Source: Odobenus rosmarus divergens
Lineage: Eukaryota; Chordata; Mammalia; Carnivora; Odobenidae
Reading direction: 5' to 3'
Length of the DNA: 64,000 nucleotides
Assembly: GCF_000321225.1 (NCBI RefSeq)
Contig: NW_004450398.1
Coordinates: 2,489,300 to 2,553,299, forward strand
Both the position numbers and the translations under genes were made by a program. Below, piece by piece: positions 1 through 11,621 of this stretch; the first letter of the stretch is position 1, and every line of letters begins with the position of its first letter. The notes under the pieces were generated by a model, which saw nothing but the letters and a program-made list of their open reading frames with translations, was not told the origin of the DNA and searched no databases.

Positions 1-372
1 CCACCTCAAGAGTGTGTCCAGCATCCTCTGCTTTCTGCCCTGGGGCCTTCTCAGATGCTGCCAGAGTCTGCTCAATCTGTGCAAAAGTGCAAGGTAAACA
101 GCCCAGGAGGCCTCCATCAACCAGCAGGGAAAGGGAGCTGGTGGATAAATGCACTACGCTCCCTCCTTCAGGAGGAAATTTCTGGGAGACATCTTGCTCA
201 CTTCTTGGAGGTCCCAACAGCGTTTTGAGCTTCTGTCATCCTCTGTGGTGAAGGTGTATGGCTTTCCCTCCCATATCTTTCCACAGCCTCATTCCTACTT
301 CTTGAAATCATCTCTCTAGTAAACCACCTGCACCAAACCCTCGTCTCAGGCTCTGTTTTTGGGGAACCCAAT
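1..372 (+). mobile_element. LTR remnant, 3' part (ERVL/MaLR type, subfamily not assigned)
   Basis: The phrases 'gaggtcccaacagcgttttgagc', split here as ggtcccaacagcg and ttttgagcttctgtcatcc, and the ending taaaccacctgcacc ... ggggaaccc are typical of an old mammalian LTR 3' end. No viral coding sequence is present. Confidence 0.5.
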
Positions 373-399
373 TCATGGTATCTTCAGGCCTGGAATAAG

Positions 400-890
400 A
401 TCTAAACTCCTCGCTGTGGCTACAGGGCCAGGCATGATGGGCTTTCATCATTCCAATCTCATGCCTACTACTCTCCCCAGCACCTGCTGCCTTTCAGCCA
501 CAGTGCCACCCCCCCCATCTTCTTTTAATTTAACAAGCATTCCCTCTGCAGGGCCTTTGCACATGATGTTCCCTCCTACTGGAATGCCCTTCTGTCACTC
601 TTATCTATGTCAGTCCTTCAGGACTCAGCTTCAGTGTCAGTCCCTTTCACTTCCCTTGGCCTCTCATCTCCTGCCGGCTCCATCCCCCTTTATTCCCTCT
701 TATGACAACCTGTTTCTTTTCCCTTGTATGGATTTGAAGTTGTATATTTAGTTGAATGTTTGTTCAATATCTGTCTTCCCTACTAGGCTCTAAACTCCAT
801 GTAGATAGGGATGGCCTCTGCCTAGTCCCATGGGTTCTGTAGCATCTGGCACAGCTCTTGACACACTGGGAACAGTTAATAGTTTTTGAG
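400..890 (+). mobile_element. L2 LINE 3' end
   Basis: Diagnostic L2 blocks occur in order: ccagcacctgctgcctttc, gggcctttgcaca, ttcaggactcagcttcagt, ctaggctctaaactccatg and ctggcacagctcttgacac. Diverged, non-coding. Confidence 0.85.
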
Positions 891-1892
891 TGAAGATGGA
901 AATTGGGTTGGTTGGCTCCCACTCCCTCCCAAGCTTTCTCTACTCTGTCAGGCTATGGGACGTTGGCAGAAGGCTTTTATGGGGGATGGTGGGAGAGGAT
1001 GCAGGAGTCAGGAGGCAGGAAAATAGTTTGTCCTTATCTCCATTGCTCCCACTTTGCCAGAATCAGAGGCTCAGGGGTCACTGAAAGAGACACTCCAGTC
1101 TCGACCCAGGATCTAGGGGGGGCATATTCGAAAGCTTTCCCCGTGACCAGGAGATTTCTTGCACATTTGGCACTGTTCTTATCTGGAGTGTGGCTGGGTG
1201 TGACCTCTAGGGGCCCAGGAAGGCTGGTCTTCAGTGTTGACCTCTGTAAGGATACTTGCAGCTGGTCTGTGTAACTCTGTGCTTATCTCCAGAGACACTA
1301 GAACCATAGACTTGGCCAAGAAGGGATGGGATGTATTAATCAGTGATTTATAGTGTGCTGTCTGAAGTCCAAAACTGCCTGGAGGTGCCATGTACCAACT
1401 TGCTACATAGTTTATTGTAAAAATATAGATGGATGGGGTCTGCACCTGGCTTCAGTTATTATGCTGGGTAACTCAGCCCAGTTTGGGGAGATAAAATGAA
1501 CAAATGTCTCATTGAAACTTCAGCCTTGGCATCCCTGAGGCTGAGATCCTCTACACACCGTGATAATGGTCCAGAGATCAAACTAGTCCTGTGTGAACGA
1601 GAGGGGTCCTTAGCAACTGCTCATGGATGTTGAGGATCTTCTTCGAGTTTACTTACTCTGTTGTTCAGTGTCCTTTGCCTGTAACAAAACCTTTCATGAC
1701 TCTTACTTTGTTGGGAGGCTTGTGAGTTGTTTCAGTGGTCTGACCCAGCATAATTTCTACAGCCTCTCTGGTATGCTGGGTGTTGGCTCCTTGGCAGTTT
1801 CCTCTCTTGACACCAAAATTGTAGAATCCTGGCACATCTAACCAAGGAGGGCTCTCAGGGCTCGTATGCTCTGGCACCTGTTTCTTATGGAG
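890..1892. other. Single-copy flanking sequence
   Basis: I recognise no gene, RNA or repeat in this stretch. Confidence 0.5.
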
Positions 1893-2001
1893 GAGAAGAT
1901 GGAGCTATGGGGACCCAACATGCCTCTCAGAGAGAAGATGGAGCCCTGGGGACCCAGCCTGCATCTCAGGGAGGAGAAGATAGAGCTGCTGGGACCCAAC
2001 C
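1893..2001 (+). repeat. Short minisatellite, 39-42-base unit, about 2.7 copies
   Basis: Units begin with gagaaga at 1,893, 1,932 and 1,974 and share ggggacccaac/gcc and catctcag blocks. The first period is 39 bases and the second 42, so an accidental reading frame repeats a 13-14-residue peptide. No gene is inferred. Confidence 0.75.
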
Positions 2002-2224
2002 CAAAGGCATTAATTGTATATAATCACCAAGCTAGATATACTCAGAGGAAAGAAATGTTACCTATAATCCCATTATCCAGAGACAACAATGGCTAACATT
2101 TTAATACATTACCTTTTAGTATTTTTTCCCTCCACATATATATTTAAACAGAATTAACATATCAAATAAATTTATATCCTACTCTTTACCTCAATATTAC
2201 ATTATGGGCATTAATCCACAGTCT

Positions 2225-2405
2225 TATAAAAAACTCAGTTCCTTCATTTATAACATGGGAGTAACAGCAATGACAATAAAGATAATAATAATACCAGAAC
2301 CTATATGATAGGGTTATTGTGGGGATTAAATGAAATAATGCATGTAAAAGCTTTTAGCCCAGTGCGTGGTATATACTAAGTGCTCCGCAAAAATTATCAT
2401 AATAA
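2225..2405 (+). repeat. MIR SINE
   Basis: Contains 'tcagttccttcatttataac', 'gattaaatgaaataatgca' and 'agtgcgtggtatatactaa', the conserved core and 3' end of MIR. Confidence 0.85.
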
Positions 2406-2409
2406 AATA

Positions 2410-3700
2410 CTTTAAAATCATAAATGGCTGCAGAGTAGTCTATTGCTGTCATTTTTCATGTTAACTATGACTTTATTGAATCCACAGATAACAGTTAAGA
2501 ATCAGGTAATCAAGTTAACTCTCAACTCTGTTTTATCCATATAGCACCACATTACCTTCTAGAAAAGCAAAATATCAATGTAGAGGCCACCAGAGCCCAT
2601 GTGTTTGTTGATAATGATGATCACAACTGCAGTAGAATAAGGAGTGCCTTTAGCCACTAGACCTTGATGGTGATGAGGAGACGGTCTCAGTGTGCAAGCA
2701 TCTAGGAGCAAGTGCACAAATGCCCTGTGACTACAGGATGGGATGGGGTGGACCATGCAGATGTCTGCACAGATTTTGGACAGAGCAGGAGATCCAGAAT
2801 CGAGTCAGCCTGGGGTTGAGGTCAGCAGGGGTGTCCTGGAGCAGGGATAGAGGTGATGTCACTATAGGTTTAATCCTAGTTCAAGATTTTCTGAAAGTAG
2901 AACCTGGGACAAGGATGTGGGTGCAGGTATTTCATTTGGGAGAAGACCCCAGGAAGCAGGACAGAAGGACAGGGGAGGGTATGTCTTGGAAGAGAGGCAG
3001 CCAGTAAAAAGTGTATTATTGAGCTGTGGGCAACTGGGCCTTGGTGCTTCTGGGACCCAAAATATACTTCAGAATTGTCTCTCCAGAGCACGGGAGCCTG
3101 GCTATTAATTGACAATGGCTGATGGTCGCACCAGGGTGTAACTCCTCTGCAAGTCCAGACTGCCCTGTGTGTGGAGACCCAACTGAGTGAGCTTCTATAG
3201 TTCTGGAAAAAGTCCTGAAACAGAAATATGGAAGGACATGGAAGCCTGGGGAAGGATGGTGTCAGGTGTAGCTGCAGCCAAAGCTGATGGTGGAGGGAGG
3301 CTGGAGTGGAGGAAGGATCTGCTGTAGAAGGGAGGAAGACCCAGTGCTCTGTGCCCTTGTACTGGAGTCCCATGCCTTCCCCTGCAGCCAGGAAGTTCTC
3401 CCTCGTGTCTCCCAAGACTCTCTCTGCATTTTGTTCTTGTTTCCCTTCGTGCTAGCCAAAAAGGAAATGGAGAGCAGCTGACCATGGTCAGATGGAAATG
3501 CTAGAAAAGCTATGGATTCTTGGCAGCCTGACCCCTCCATGCTCATTTCAGGCTTACACCAGTGCTCAGAGAACCCTCTCTTTTTTCCTGCTTCTCCTTC
3601 TTAATCCACTTACCCATGCTGTGAGCACAGAATGTGGCCCAACTATTTGCTCCATCCGGTGGCCCAGAAGCTCATGTCTCCCCTTTAATGATGGCTCCAG
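2410..3700. other. Single-copy flanking sequence
   Basis: No recognisable gene or repeat. Open frames here are short and overlap on both strands. Confidence 0.45.
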
Positions 3701-3880
3701 CTGACATTAATTGTTTACTGCAAACCAGACTCTCTGCTACGTGCCCACGTCGTCTCAATTCTAACAATTAGCCCTGTGCTAGATTCTGTGAACATCCCGT
3801 TCTCTGGGTGAGGCGCATGACACTCAGAGAGGTAGTTGGTTTCAAGCATGAGGTGCACCTGGGCTTCAAGCCATCACCAT
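3700..3880 (-). repeat. MIR SINE, diverged
   Basis: Minus-strand MIR order: gctacgtgcccacgtcgtct, aatt..aacaattagccctgtg, then the gaggcgcatgacactcagag block. Confidence 0.6.
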
Positions 3881-4387
3881 GTCGCCTGCTCCCCTCCCTT
3901 GAGTGGGTGTGCACCCACCTCTTCGAGACACACTGTGTGTCCAGATGCTCAAGGGGGCAGCTCGGGGTTTCACTAGATGTTGTTCCTTGGGGGCCCTTTG
4001 CTAACCTGCCTGGTCTTGAAGAGGAAAAACCTCTGAGCAAAAGAGTTAGCAAAACGATTGAGGAGGCAGGATAGTTACTGTACGTCTGGTAACAAATGCT
4101 TGTCTCCTTGCACCTGTCCAGTCTCCCTTGGGTAGACCAGGAAGCTGAGACTCTGGGAGGTGGAGATTTGCCCAAAGCCACGCAGGTGGTCAGTGTGGGA
4201 ATTGGTTTGGAATTCAGCCTGTTGGGTTGCAAAGCCCATGGGATTCCCACCACCACGTATGTACAGGGTGCCTTCCGTAGGGTGGCCATCAGGTCCGGAA
4301 ACAAAGGTGAAAATGTTATTAGAATATTAAAATACGTGCCCCCCAAAACTTGTGGTGTCAGATATTGTGGTCTCCCTGTGTGTGCCT

Positions 4388-4495
4388 GGTGGTGGTGGTG
4401 GGGGGGAGGTACCACAGCGACCAGGGTCGTAAACTACTTTGGGTGGTGAAAATACTGGTGGTGGTAAGGGGGGGTAGGGGGGGTCTGCGCACCAA
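4388..4495 (+). repeat. G-rich low-complexity tract
   Basis: Repeated tggtggtgg and ggggggg runs (4,389-4,408 and 4,457-4,482) give several G-tracts able to form a G-quadruplex on the + strand. Confidence 0.7.
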
Positions 4496-4499
4496 GGTG

Positions 4500-5165
4500 C
4501 CAGGCAAGATCCAAGTGGAGAGCCAGGGTGGGGGTGTGAGAGCAAAGCACATGTGTTTTCTGTGCAATGAAAAATGTGCCAGTTAGAGAACATTTGGCTC
4601 AGAGGACCTCTGAGATGATCCTGCTCTTCTTTTCTGCCACTTTTAGCATGGGGCAGGGGAGGCCTGGGTAGTGGAAATGAACAGTCGAAGACCAGGTGTT
4701 TTTCTGGGGCGCGGCAGGGCCCTACCCACAGAGTCCTGGCTCTCTGTGCATGCTTGCCATGATGCCTGTGTCCCACCCTCTATCAGCAGAGGATGCGAGA
4801 GGACTCGTGATGACCTGTGGCTCCTTCTCCGTGGCTTCCCTCCCCCACCCCAGGGCTGCAGTCCCCTCTCGCTCGTTCCTCCCCCTCTCTGACTAAGAGA
4901 ACCCCGAGGCCCCCCTTCTGCCAACCCTCAGCCGCCCCCTCTCCTCTGGAGCCCCCAGGCCGTGAGCGGTGGCTCCATGGAGAAGCAGGGCCGTGGGCGG
5001 GGCGAGCCAGATAATTATAATCTTGGAAGGTTTGAATCTCAGGCTGAGAAGCAGGGAGGCAGCAGTTCTTCCTGCCGGGTTTGGGAGCTGGGTCTGAGTC
5101 AGAAACCATCTCCCACAGCCCAGCCTTCTAGAGAGGCTGATCCCACCTTGCCCTTCCCCCTTTGA
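4500..5165. other. Single-copy, moderately GC-rich sequence
   Basis: C-rich around 4,830-4,960 with a few CpGs. No promoter or coding signal is convincing. Confidence 0.4.
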
Positions 5166-5169
5166 GCCC

Positions 5170-5288
5170 GACTTTCATCCAATCCATTTATCTCTGCATG
5201 CATGCATTCATTTATGAAATGCTGATGCTGTGTTTACTGTATGCCATACACTGTGTGGAGCCTGGGGACATTGGAAATGGGGCAATGG
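5170..5288 (-). mobile_element. L2 LINE 3' end fragment, interrupted by a MIR
   Basis: The order cattcatttatgaaatgctg, tgtatgccatacactgtgtg, tggggacattggaaatgggg follows the reverse complement of the L2 3' end. A possible continuation (ctgctctgaaaacactcat, cctagaaca) resumes near 5,585 beyond the MIR. Confidence 0.55.
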
Positions 5289-5289
5289 C

Positions 5290-5545
5290 GATGGTGCATG
5301 GTGGTTCAGGGTGTGTTCTGTCACTCAGGACTCCAGAGGTTGTGGTCTCGCCTCCACCATTTATTAGCAGTACAGTTTTCATGCTTTGTTTAAGCTCTCG
5401 GTGCCTTTCTTTCCTCCTCTGAGAAATGGGCATTATAAATATCTCCCTTGGAAGGATTAAAGGAGAGGATATATATAAACCACTAAACACAGTGTCTGAA
5501 GTATATTAAAAGCATATAAAATGTTAGTTGTTGCTGCTATTGTTT
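5290..5545 (+). repeat. MIR SINE
   Basis: Contains ccaccatttattagcagt, ctgagaaatgggcattataa, aaggattaaagga and the 3' end aagcatataaaatgttagt. Confidence 0.8.
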
Positions 5546-6029
5546 TTAAAAAATTGTATTAAAGGGTTGAGTAATGTACCATTCCTGCTCTGAAAACACT
5601 CATAGCCTAGAACAGAGATGGCAGAGAGGCTCTATCTCATATGTCAGCTCTGACCGATCAGTAGAGGATGCTTGGGGTACTGTATTAAGAAAGATTCTGA
5701 GGATCAGTTCAGACCCATCAGGAAAAAGAACATGATTGATTAGCAAGGTCTGTGGTGGGTTTTAGGTAAGGGAGAGGTGGCACATATGCTTGGTATCAGC
5801 TCTCTCTCTTACTGAGTTAGTCCTGGAGAGGAAAAGAGGAGGGAACTGCAGGGGTAGTAAGAAATTTAGAGGAGTGTATGGTCAGACCTTATCAGGTATT
5901 TGAAGCAAATGTTGGAGGGGTCAGGGCCGCCCAAGAGCTGTTCCTATATGGTTATTTCTAAACATCCACAAGAGATGGGAATCCTCCCTGCTGCAGTGTG
6001 CCTACAGCTTTTTGTCAGAATATATAGGT

Positions 6030-6243
6030 TTGAATATATATATATTCAGGCTGTGTGGCCTTGGGCCAGCATCAGACCTATTCTAGGTCTCAGGTTCCCC
6101 ATCCGGAAAATGCAGAGAATGACCCACCTCTCCCAACCCATGCTGGATTTTGGTGAGGATTAGATGAGATAATACATGTTAAGAATTTAGAACAGTGCCC
6201 GATACATAATGAACACTCGAAACCTGGTAGTTGGCCATTAATA
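6030..6243 (+). repeat. MIR SINE
   Basis: Shows ggctgtgtggccttgggc, ggttccccatccggaaaatg, gaggattagatgagataata and agaacagtgcccgatacata in MIR order. Confidence 0.88.
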
Positions 6244-6244
6244 T

Positions 6245-8315
6245 TTTGTCTGCCTTGAAGAACTAGGGGTGGGGAGGAGCTTTTCTTCTTTTATAAACCA
6301 TTATCAGTCAAACAGTGCTTCTCTGTGTGAGCTCTGGAAACAGTCAAGGATTAGGTAGAACAATCAAATTGTTCAAAAATAAAGGATTGGTAGGAAAAAG
6401 CTTAAACTTCAAACAATCAGTGAATTGCTCAAATAAATTGTGGTAGGTTATACAACATTATATAAAATGCAGTTCCACTCTAACGAAAAAGTATTAATTC
6501 ATATATGACCAGAAAAAGATTTGGAAATCTGAACCCCATGGAGTTTATGGTGATCATCCCTGAGTAGGTGGATGGTGGGTGTTCCCATTAGAGTTCTTCA
6601 TAGAAGGCAGCTTTTGCTGATGAAGCAGAAAAGGAGCCTGTTTAAAGTGTGTTGGGGAGCCCCAGTCCTCCAGCGAATGTCTCCACTCTCAGGAGCACCA
6701 TCTCAACTTGTCTGTTGGCTTGCCCGGAGCCCTTTGCCTGCTGGGAACTCAACCCTGCAACCACCAGGATTCCCGAATATAATTAACTCAGCTCTGCACC
6801 TGAGAGAGGGCCCCGCCTAACAGTCTCTATGACTAAGTGTTCAGGAGAATGCACGAGGAAGTCCTTCCGTTCAGGTCTGAGTCTTCTCTTCCAACTCACG
6901 TAGTCCGCAGGTGGGCGGCTCCCCAACGTACTTCACTGGTTCTCTGCTCCCTGGTGGGCAGGCTCCCCTGGCCCTGTTCCTGGGGCTTCCCAGTTTGGCG
7001 AAGAGTCTCCATTGTCATTAGGGAGCAGTGTCCCTCAGCCCTCGGCTGATCCCTTGGGCCCTTTCTCTCTTCTTGTTGGTTTAGGCTGTCTGTCTTTCAG
7101 ACCCAACCAGTATCGAGACCATCAGACCCTCTCATGCAGCACCTTTTCATATGAAAGGGTTGTGGGGAAGAGGTCTTATGGGGAAGTGTCCTATTCGGGG
7201 CCAGGATGGATCTAGAAATGCTCATGGAGGAGGAGGCTTCTGGGATGGATCTCAAATGAGAGCTGGGGTTTTCATAGGCAGGGTGTGGAGACAAGGGAGG
7301 GCAGTGGAGGCTAGAAGAGGAAAGCGTGCGATTTGGGGGCAAGGGATTTTGTTGAAAACCACTTGCTTGACAAAATCATTGGCATCTCGCTTTCTCTTCT
7401 ATCAATAATGCTCAAGCAAAGTGCCTGACACTCGTAGGCATTTAATAAATATTAAAGTAATGAATGCATGATTAAGGAATCAAGGACTATTCGGTCTGCA
7501 GAGGTGGGGGGGGGAGGTCTAAAGCCCAGCTGGGTGGTCAGTATTTCTCAGGCAACAGCATGGTTGTCATTTCCCACCTGAGTCCTAAGTGATGGTAGCT
7601 CCTAGCCTCGGGGAGAAGGGAAGTAAGTATCCTGCTCCCTGAGCTTGGGGTGAGAGCCCTTGTCTCTTTAACAGCCTCCCAGGGGCCAGGTGTTGATGCA
7701 GAAGCCCCTGTGCCACTAGCTCCTGCCTCCCTCTCCAGGCTTACCTTGCTGTGTTCCTCACTTTCAACCTTTCTGAGAAAGAAGAAAGCAGCCCCTGATG
7801 GCTGGGAGCTGGCCTGGTGCTCACAGCTGGGCCTTGGTGTTCTTTTGAGTGGAAACGGCTTCACCGATCACCAACATCAGACAGGGCCCCTCTGGGACCG
7901 TGATGGGTCAAGACGGAGAAGATCACTGGGCAGTCATGTCTGAACACAGACAAAAGAGGAACATTGTCCAAACCACAAAAACGACGAGACAGCCCCCATC
8001 CTGGCCAGTATGAGTGACCACTGCATCTTCATCTTATTACAGCTTTAGCGTTACTTCCCTACTTTCCAGATAACATGAAGGTACCCAGTTACAGATACCA
8101 TATTCTATTGATTAGCAGCAAGTCACAGACCCTGGTCACACTCAGGAGAGGGGACCATACGGGGCATAACACCAGGGGCTAGAGATCGTGGGGGACATCT
8201 GAAAATGCTGCTTACAGGGGCAGAATTGGGGTGGACTTGTCAATCTCATTGTAATGATCCCACACCCCCCATGTTCCCAGTGGTTCAGATGCAAGTGGAA
8301 AGTGAGGACCTGTAA
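6245..8315. other. Mostly single-copy flanking sequence
   Basis: An AT-rich old LINE-like patch may cover about 6,380-6,530 and an L2-like 3' tip about 7,405-7,470 (aagtgcctgacactcgtag, tttaataaat). Otherwise nothing is recognised. Confidence 0.4.
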
Positions 8316-8317
8316 AG

Positions 8318-8550
8318 GAGACAGTATGACATGGTGGAAAGTATGCGCACGCTGCCCGAGTCCAGATCCTCTCCTGTGGGACTTGGGGCAAGTTACTTAA
8401 ACTTTTAAAGTTTCATTACTCCTACTTAAAAAAAAAGAAGTCATCATAAAAACAATAACTACCTCATAGGGCTGTTTTGAAGATTAAATGAGAGAACTCA
8501 AAAAACTATCTGGAGTAGAGTAAGCAATTGATACACATGAGCATATTGTC
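8318..8550 (+). repeat. MIR SINE
   Basis: Contains acatggtggaaagtatgc, ggggcaagttacttaaact, ctacctcatagggctgtttt and gattaaatgagagaa. Confidence 0.88.
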
Positions 8551-8754
8551 CTGTGATGTAATTCTTACTCCCAGCTCAAATTGTTAGGATGGTTTGTTTC
8601 CAGGACCCTTCCTTCCCAGTCGGCCCTTCCTCGCTGGGTCTGGTGTTCTTCCTTGGGACTTCCAGCATCCCCTTTGCTCTCCACTGCCACAGCCCTCTCT
8701 GCTTATGATGTCTTCCCCTTTGGACCAAGAGCATATTAAGGCAAGATACTGTGT

Positions 8755-9080
8755 CCGTTACCAGAGGCTAGGTTTTGCTGCAGTAACCAAAACCCCCCAA
8801 AGTTTCATGACCCACAACCACGAAGGTTCATTTCGTCCCCACATTGAATGTCTACCCTTGGGCTCTCTCCGTGTCATTCTCACTCTGGGTTCTGGCAGAT
8901 GGAAGAACCTCTGCGTGGAACATTGCCAGTTTCCTAGCAAAGCGGGGAAAAAAAGACAATGAGTAATGTTAAATCTGCCTGGAAGTGACACATGTCAGTT
9001 CCACCTGCGGATCGGCGGCCAGAACAAGTCACGAGGCCACTGCTGAGTTCAATGGGCAGGGGACATAAAACTCTTACAGG
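8755..9080 (-). mobile_element. Old LTR-like repeat (MaLR type suspected)
   Basis: Shares an ordered set of words with the copy at 51,265: gctgcagtaac, catgacccacaa, tggaacattgccagt, agtgacacatgtcagttcc and cggccagaacaagtcac. Family name not certain; no coding sequence. Confidence 0.55.
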
Positions 9081-9159
9081 AGATAATCCAGAATCCTTGG
9101 CAAACGTCGTTAAAATCAACCACGGAAACTTCATAAAATTTATTTTATAAACAATAACA

Positions 9160-9330
9160 ATACTAACAGTAGCAAAGTACCGGGTATGGTTCTAAGTTCA
9201 TTCCATAGGTTAACCCGTTGAAGCCTCATAACAACCTTGCGAAGGTACTGTTATCATTCCCATTTTACAGATGGGGAAATTGAGGCACCGTGCAGTTAAA
9301 GGCCCATGCCTAACATTGCAGAGCTGGAGG
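9160..9330 (-). repeat. MIR SINE
   Basis: Minus-strand core: cctcataacaaccttgcg, cccattttacagatgggga, aattgaggcaccg. Confidence 0.85.
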
Positions 9331-9603
9331 AACCTCCAGGGCTGGGTGGGGAGGGGCAGTGTAGCTGTGACGGGAATGAAGTGAAGGACCAAGAAGGAGC
9401 CACGGGACAGAGTTCCTGGATCCAGTTGGGGAGCCCTGAGTCTCCTTCCCCCTTGGGCTGCTCCTTAGTGACTTTCCTTTGCACCAGGCTCCGTGGGTCC
9501 CTGTCCCTTCCCATAGCTCACATTCAGCTCCCCACTGAAAATCCTGTGTCTAGGGCCTTCTGAACCCCATAAAAATGTCAATTGATTTAAAAATGCTTTA
9601 GTC

Positions 9604-9743
9604 TCATTAACAACAGACTGTTAGGGCTGGTGCAGACCGGTAGGACTAAGGGTAAGTAATATGAATATTAAAAGATTTCTGGTGTCATGAATTGTCAACA
9701 ATAAATTATTCCCCGTTCTGACCCTTTTCCAGCTGTTAGGGAT
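9604..9743 (+). repeat. 140-base local duplication, upstream (source) copy
   Basis: Matches 11,153-11,292 at 135 of 140 positions without gaps. The five differences are at single bases. It is not part of a repeat family I recognise. It is taken as the source because the other copy interrupts an older repeat. Confidence 0.9.
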
Positions 9744-9999
9744 TCCCTGGGCAGGAAGAGTCATTAGTACAAGTCTGGGATTTGGCTTATTCATCTTTGG
9801 AGAGAGAGTGCAGGTACTGTAGATTCAGGAATCACTGCTCTTGAGACTTCGGGTCTGACAAATTTAAATTGTTAGCGTTCCCACCACAGACCATGTTCAT
9901 AGTGTGGGCCACCACCCAGCCGAGTACCTGACCATCTTAATGTTTGGTGAATAAATACACAAACGGAATTAAAGGTGCGAGTTTACATTTGTACCTCTG

Positions 10000-10215
10000 A
10001 ATAGGAGTCTGGACTCTGCTGCTTCCTAGCTGTGTGACCCCGAATAAGTCACCGAACTTCTCTGAGTGTCGGTTGGTCATAATAGTAGCTACTTCACAAG
10101 TTGCAGAGATTAAAAGGGATGTTGTGTGTTAAAGCGCCAGGCACACAGTAAGCGCTCAGTGAATATTAGCTACCATCATCTTCATCATCATCATTTTCAT
10201 TATCATTATTATTTA
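10000..10215 (+). repeat. MIR SINE with (ATC)n-like tail
   Basis: Contains ttcctagctgtgtgacccc, acttctctgagtgtcgg, gcgccaggcacacagtaagc and then a catcatcttcatcatcat tail. Confidence 0.88.
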
Positions 10216-10289
10216 AATAAAAATTCTAATTTGACTGTCCTTACCATTGCAACCCTCTGGGTGGAGGAACGTAAAGGTTTCCTGGTTCA

Positions 10290-10550
10290 TACCCTCAAAA
10301 GAATATTCTGCAGCCATTAAAAATGGTGCTTGTAAAGACGTTTTAATAGCAGGGGAAAATGCTCATGTTATGATAAGTTTACAAAAAGCAGACTGCAGGA
10401 TGTCACATGTTGTGTGATTGCAGTGATGTTAAAACACACCAAAACAGGATGGAGATACAGCGAAACATTTTTAGTGATTTTTTTTTCTACATGGTGGAAT
10501 TACTATTTTCTTCAGTGTTGTTTCTGTAGGTTTTAATTTTTTACATAAGT
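10290..10550. repeat. Old LINE-like fragment
   Basis: Contains 'attctgcagccattaaaaat', 'aaatgctcatgttatgataa' and 'aaaaagcagactgcagga', phrases seen in old mammalian interspersed repeats. Family not assigned. Confidence 0.45.
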
Positions 10551-10704
10551 ATGTTTTGTTTATTATGAAAATTTCCCAACATACCCAAAAATAGAGAGGC
10601 TAGTATTACGAATGTATATTATGAACATAAACCCATCCCTTAGATTTAATGGTTGTTAACATTTTGCCATGTTTGCTTCATCTTTTTCTTTCTTTTGGGT
10701 GAAA

Positions 10705-10865
10705 AGTTTTTAAAAAGATTTTATTTATTTATTTGAGAGAGAGTATGCGTGGGGGAGAGAACATGAGCAGAGGGAGGGAGAGGGAGAAGCAGATACCCCA
10801 GGACCCTGGGATCATGACCTGAGCTGAAGGCAGACGCTTAACCAACTGAGCCACCCAGGTGCCCC
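10705..10865 (-). mobile_element. CAN-SINE (tRNA-Lys-derived), internally shortened
   Basis: Minus-strand CAN-SINE flanked by the target-site duplication ttgggtgaaa (10,695-10,704 and 10,866-10,875). The usual block between gagaagcag and ccaggaccctggg is missing about 40 bases. Confidence 0.95.
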
Positions 10866-11037
10866 TTGGGTGAAATATTTTAAAGTTACTGATACCGTAA
10901 TACTTTCTTCCTAAGTATTTTAGTATGTTCTAAAAAAACAAGAATAGTTTTCTACCTAACCATCATACCATGATCACATGTGACAAAATGAGGAATCATT
11001 CCTTAATGTTATCTGATACATTAAGATCTATATTCAA

Positions 11038-11297
11038 GTCTAAGTCATGGCGGGGCCTACCCCTGGGAGATGGCACTGAGCATCCCCAAGGGAAGGCAGA
11101 GTTGGCTTCCCTACCTTCCTCCTTAGCTAGCTTCAAATAGCCAGATCCCAAATCATTAACAACAGACTGTTAGTGCTGGTGCAGACCGGCAGGACTAAGG
11201 GTAAGTAATATGAATATTAAAAGGTTTCTGGTGTCATGAATTATCAACAATAAATTATTCCCCATTCTGACCCTTTTCCAGCTGTTAGGGATCCCTT
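11038..11297. repeat. Composite templated insertion
   Basis: 11,045-11,134 is the reverse complement of 12,060-12,149 (87 of 90 identical). 11,153-11,292 is a direct copy of 9,604-9,743 (135 of 140). An 18-base filler joins them. The block interrupts an old LINE-like repeat, with ttcaa at both edges (11,033-11,037 and 11,296-11,300). Confidence 0.88.
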
Positions 11298-11421
11298 CAA
11301 ATTTCCCCATTTGTACTTCAGTTTTTAAATTTTTTATTACAGTAGGTTTGTTTGAACCAGGATTCATTAAGGACCATAGTTCCATTTGGTTGTCACGTCC
11401 CTTAATCCTCTTTCAATCAAG

Positions 11422-11621
11422 GGGCACCTGGGTGGCTCAGTCGGTTAAGCAGCAGGCTCTGGGTTTTGGCTCAGGTCATGATCTCAGGGTCCTGGGATCA
11501 AGCCTCTCATTGGGCTCCACACTCAGAGGGGAGTCTGCTTGAAACTCTCTCTCTCCTTCTGCCCTTCCTCTCCTCCCTGTCTCTCTCAAATAAATAAGTA
11601 AATAAATGTTTTTTTTAAAAA
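11422..11621 (+). mobile_element. CAN-SINE
   Basis: Starts ggggcacctgggtggctc and ends in a CT-rich tract, (aaata)n and a T/A tail. Target-site duplication aatcaag at 11,415-11,421 and 11,622-11,628. Confidence 0.95.

Larger units (their letters stand above)
10560..11410 (+). mobile_element. Old LINE 3'-UTR-type repeat, interrupted twice
   Basis: Body seen at 10,560-10,700, 10,866-11,037 and 11,296-11,410 (aaaatttcccaacatacccaa; gatacattaagatctatatt; caaatttccccatttgtac; ggttgtcacgtcccttaatc). A CAN-SINE interrupts it at 10,705 and a composite local insertion at 11,038. Similar material occurs near 39,480, 54,930 and 57,935. Confidence 0.6.

Noticed and set aside
3768..4415. 215-codon minus-strand open frame
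   Set aside because: No recognisable domain, part lies over a MIR remnant, and overlapping frames exist on the other strand.
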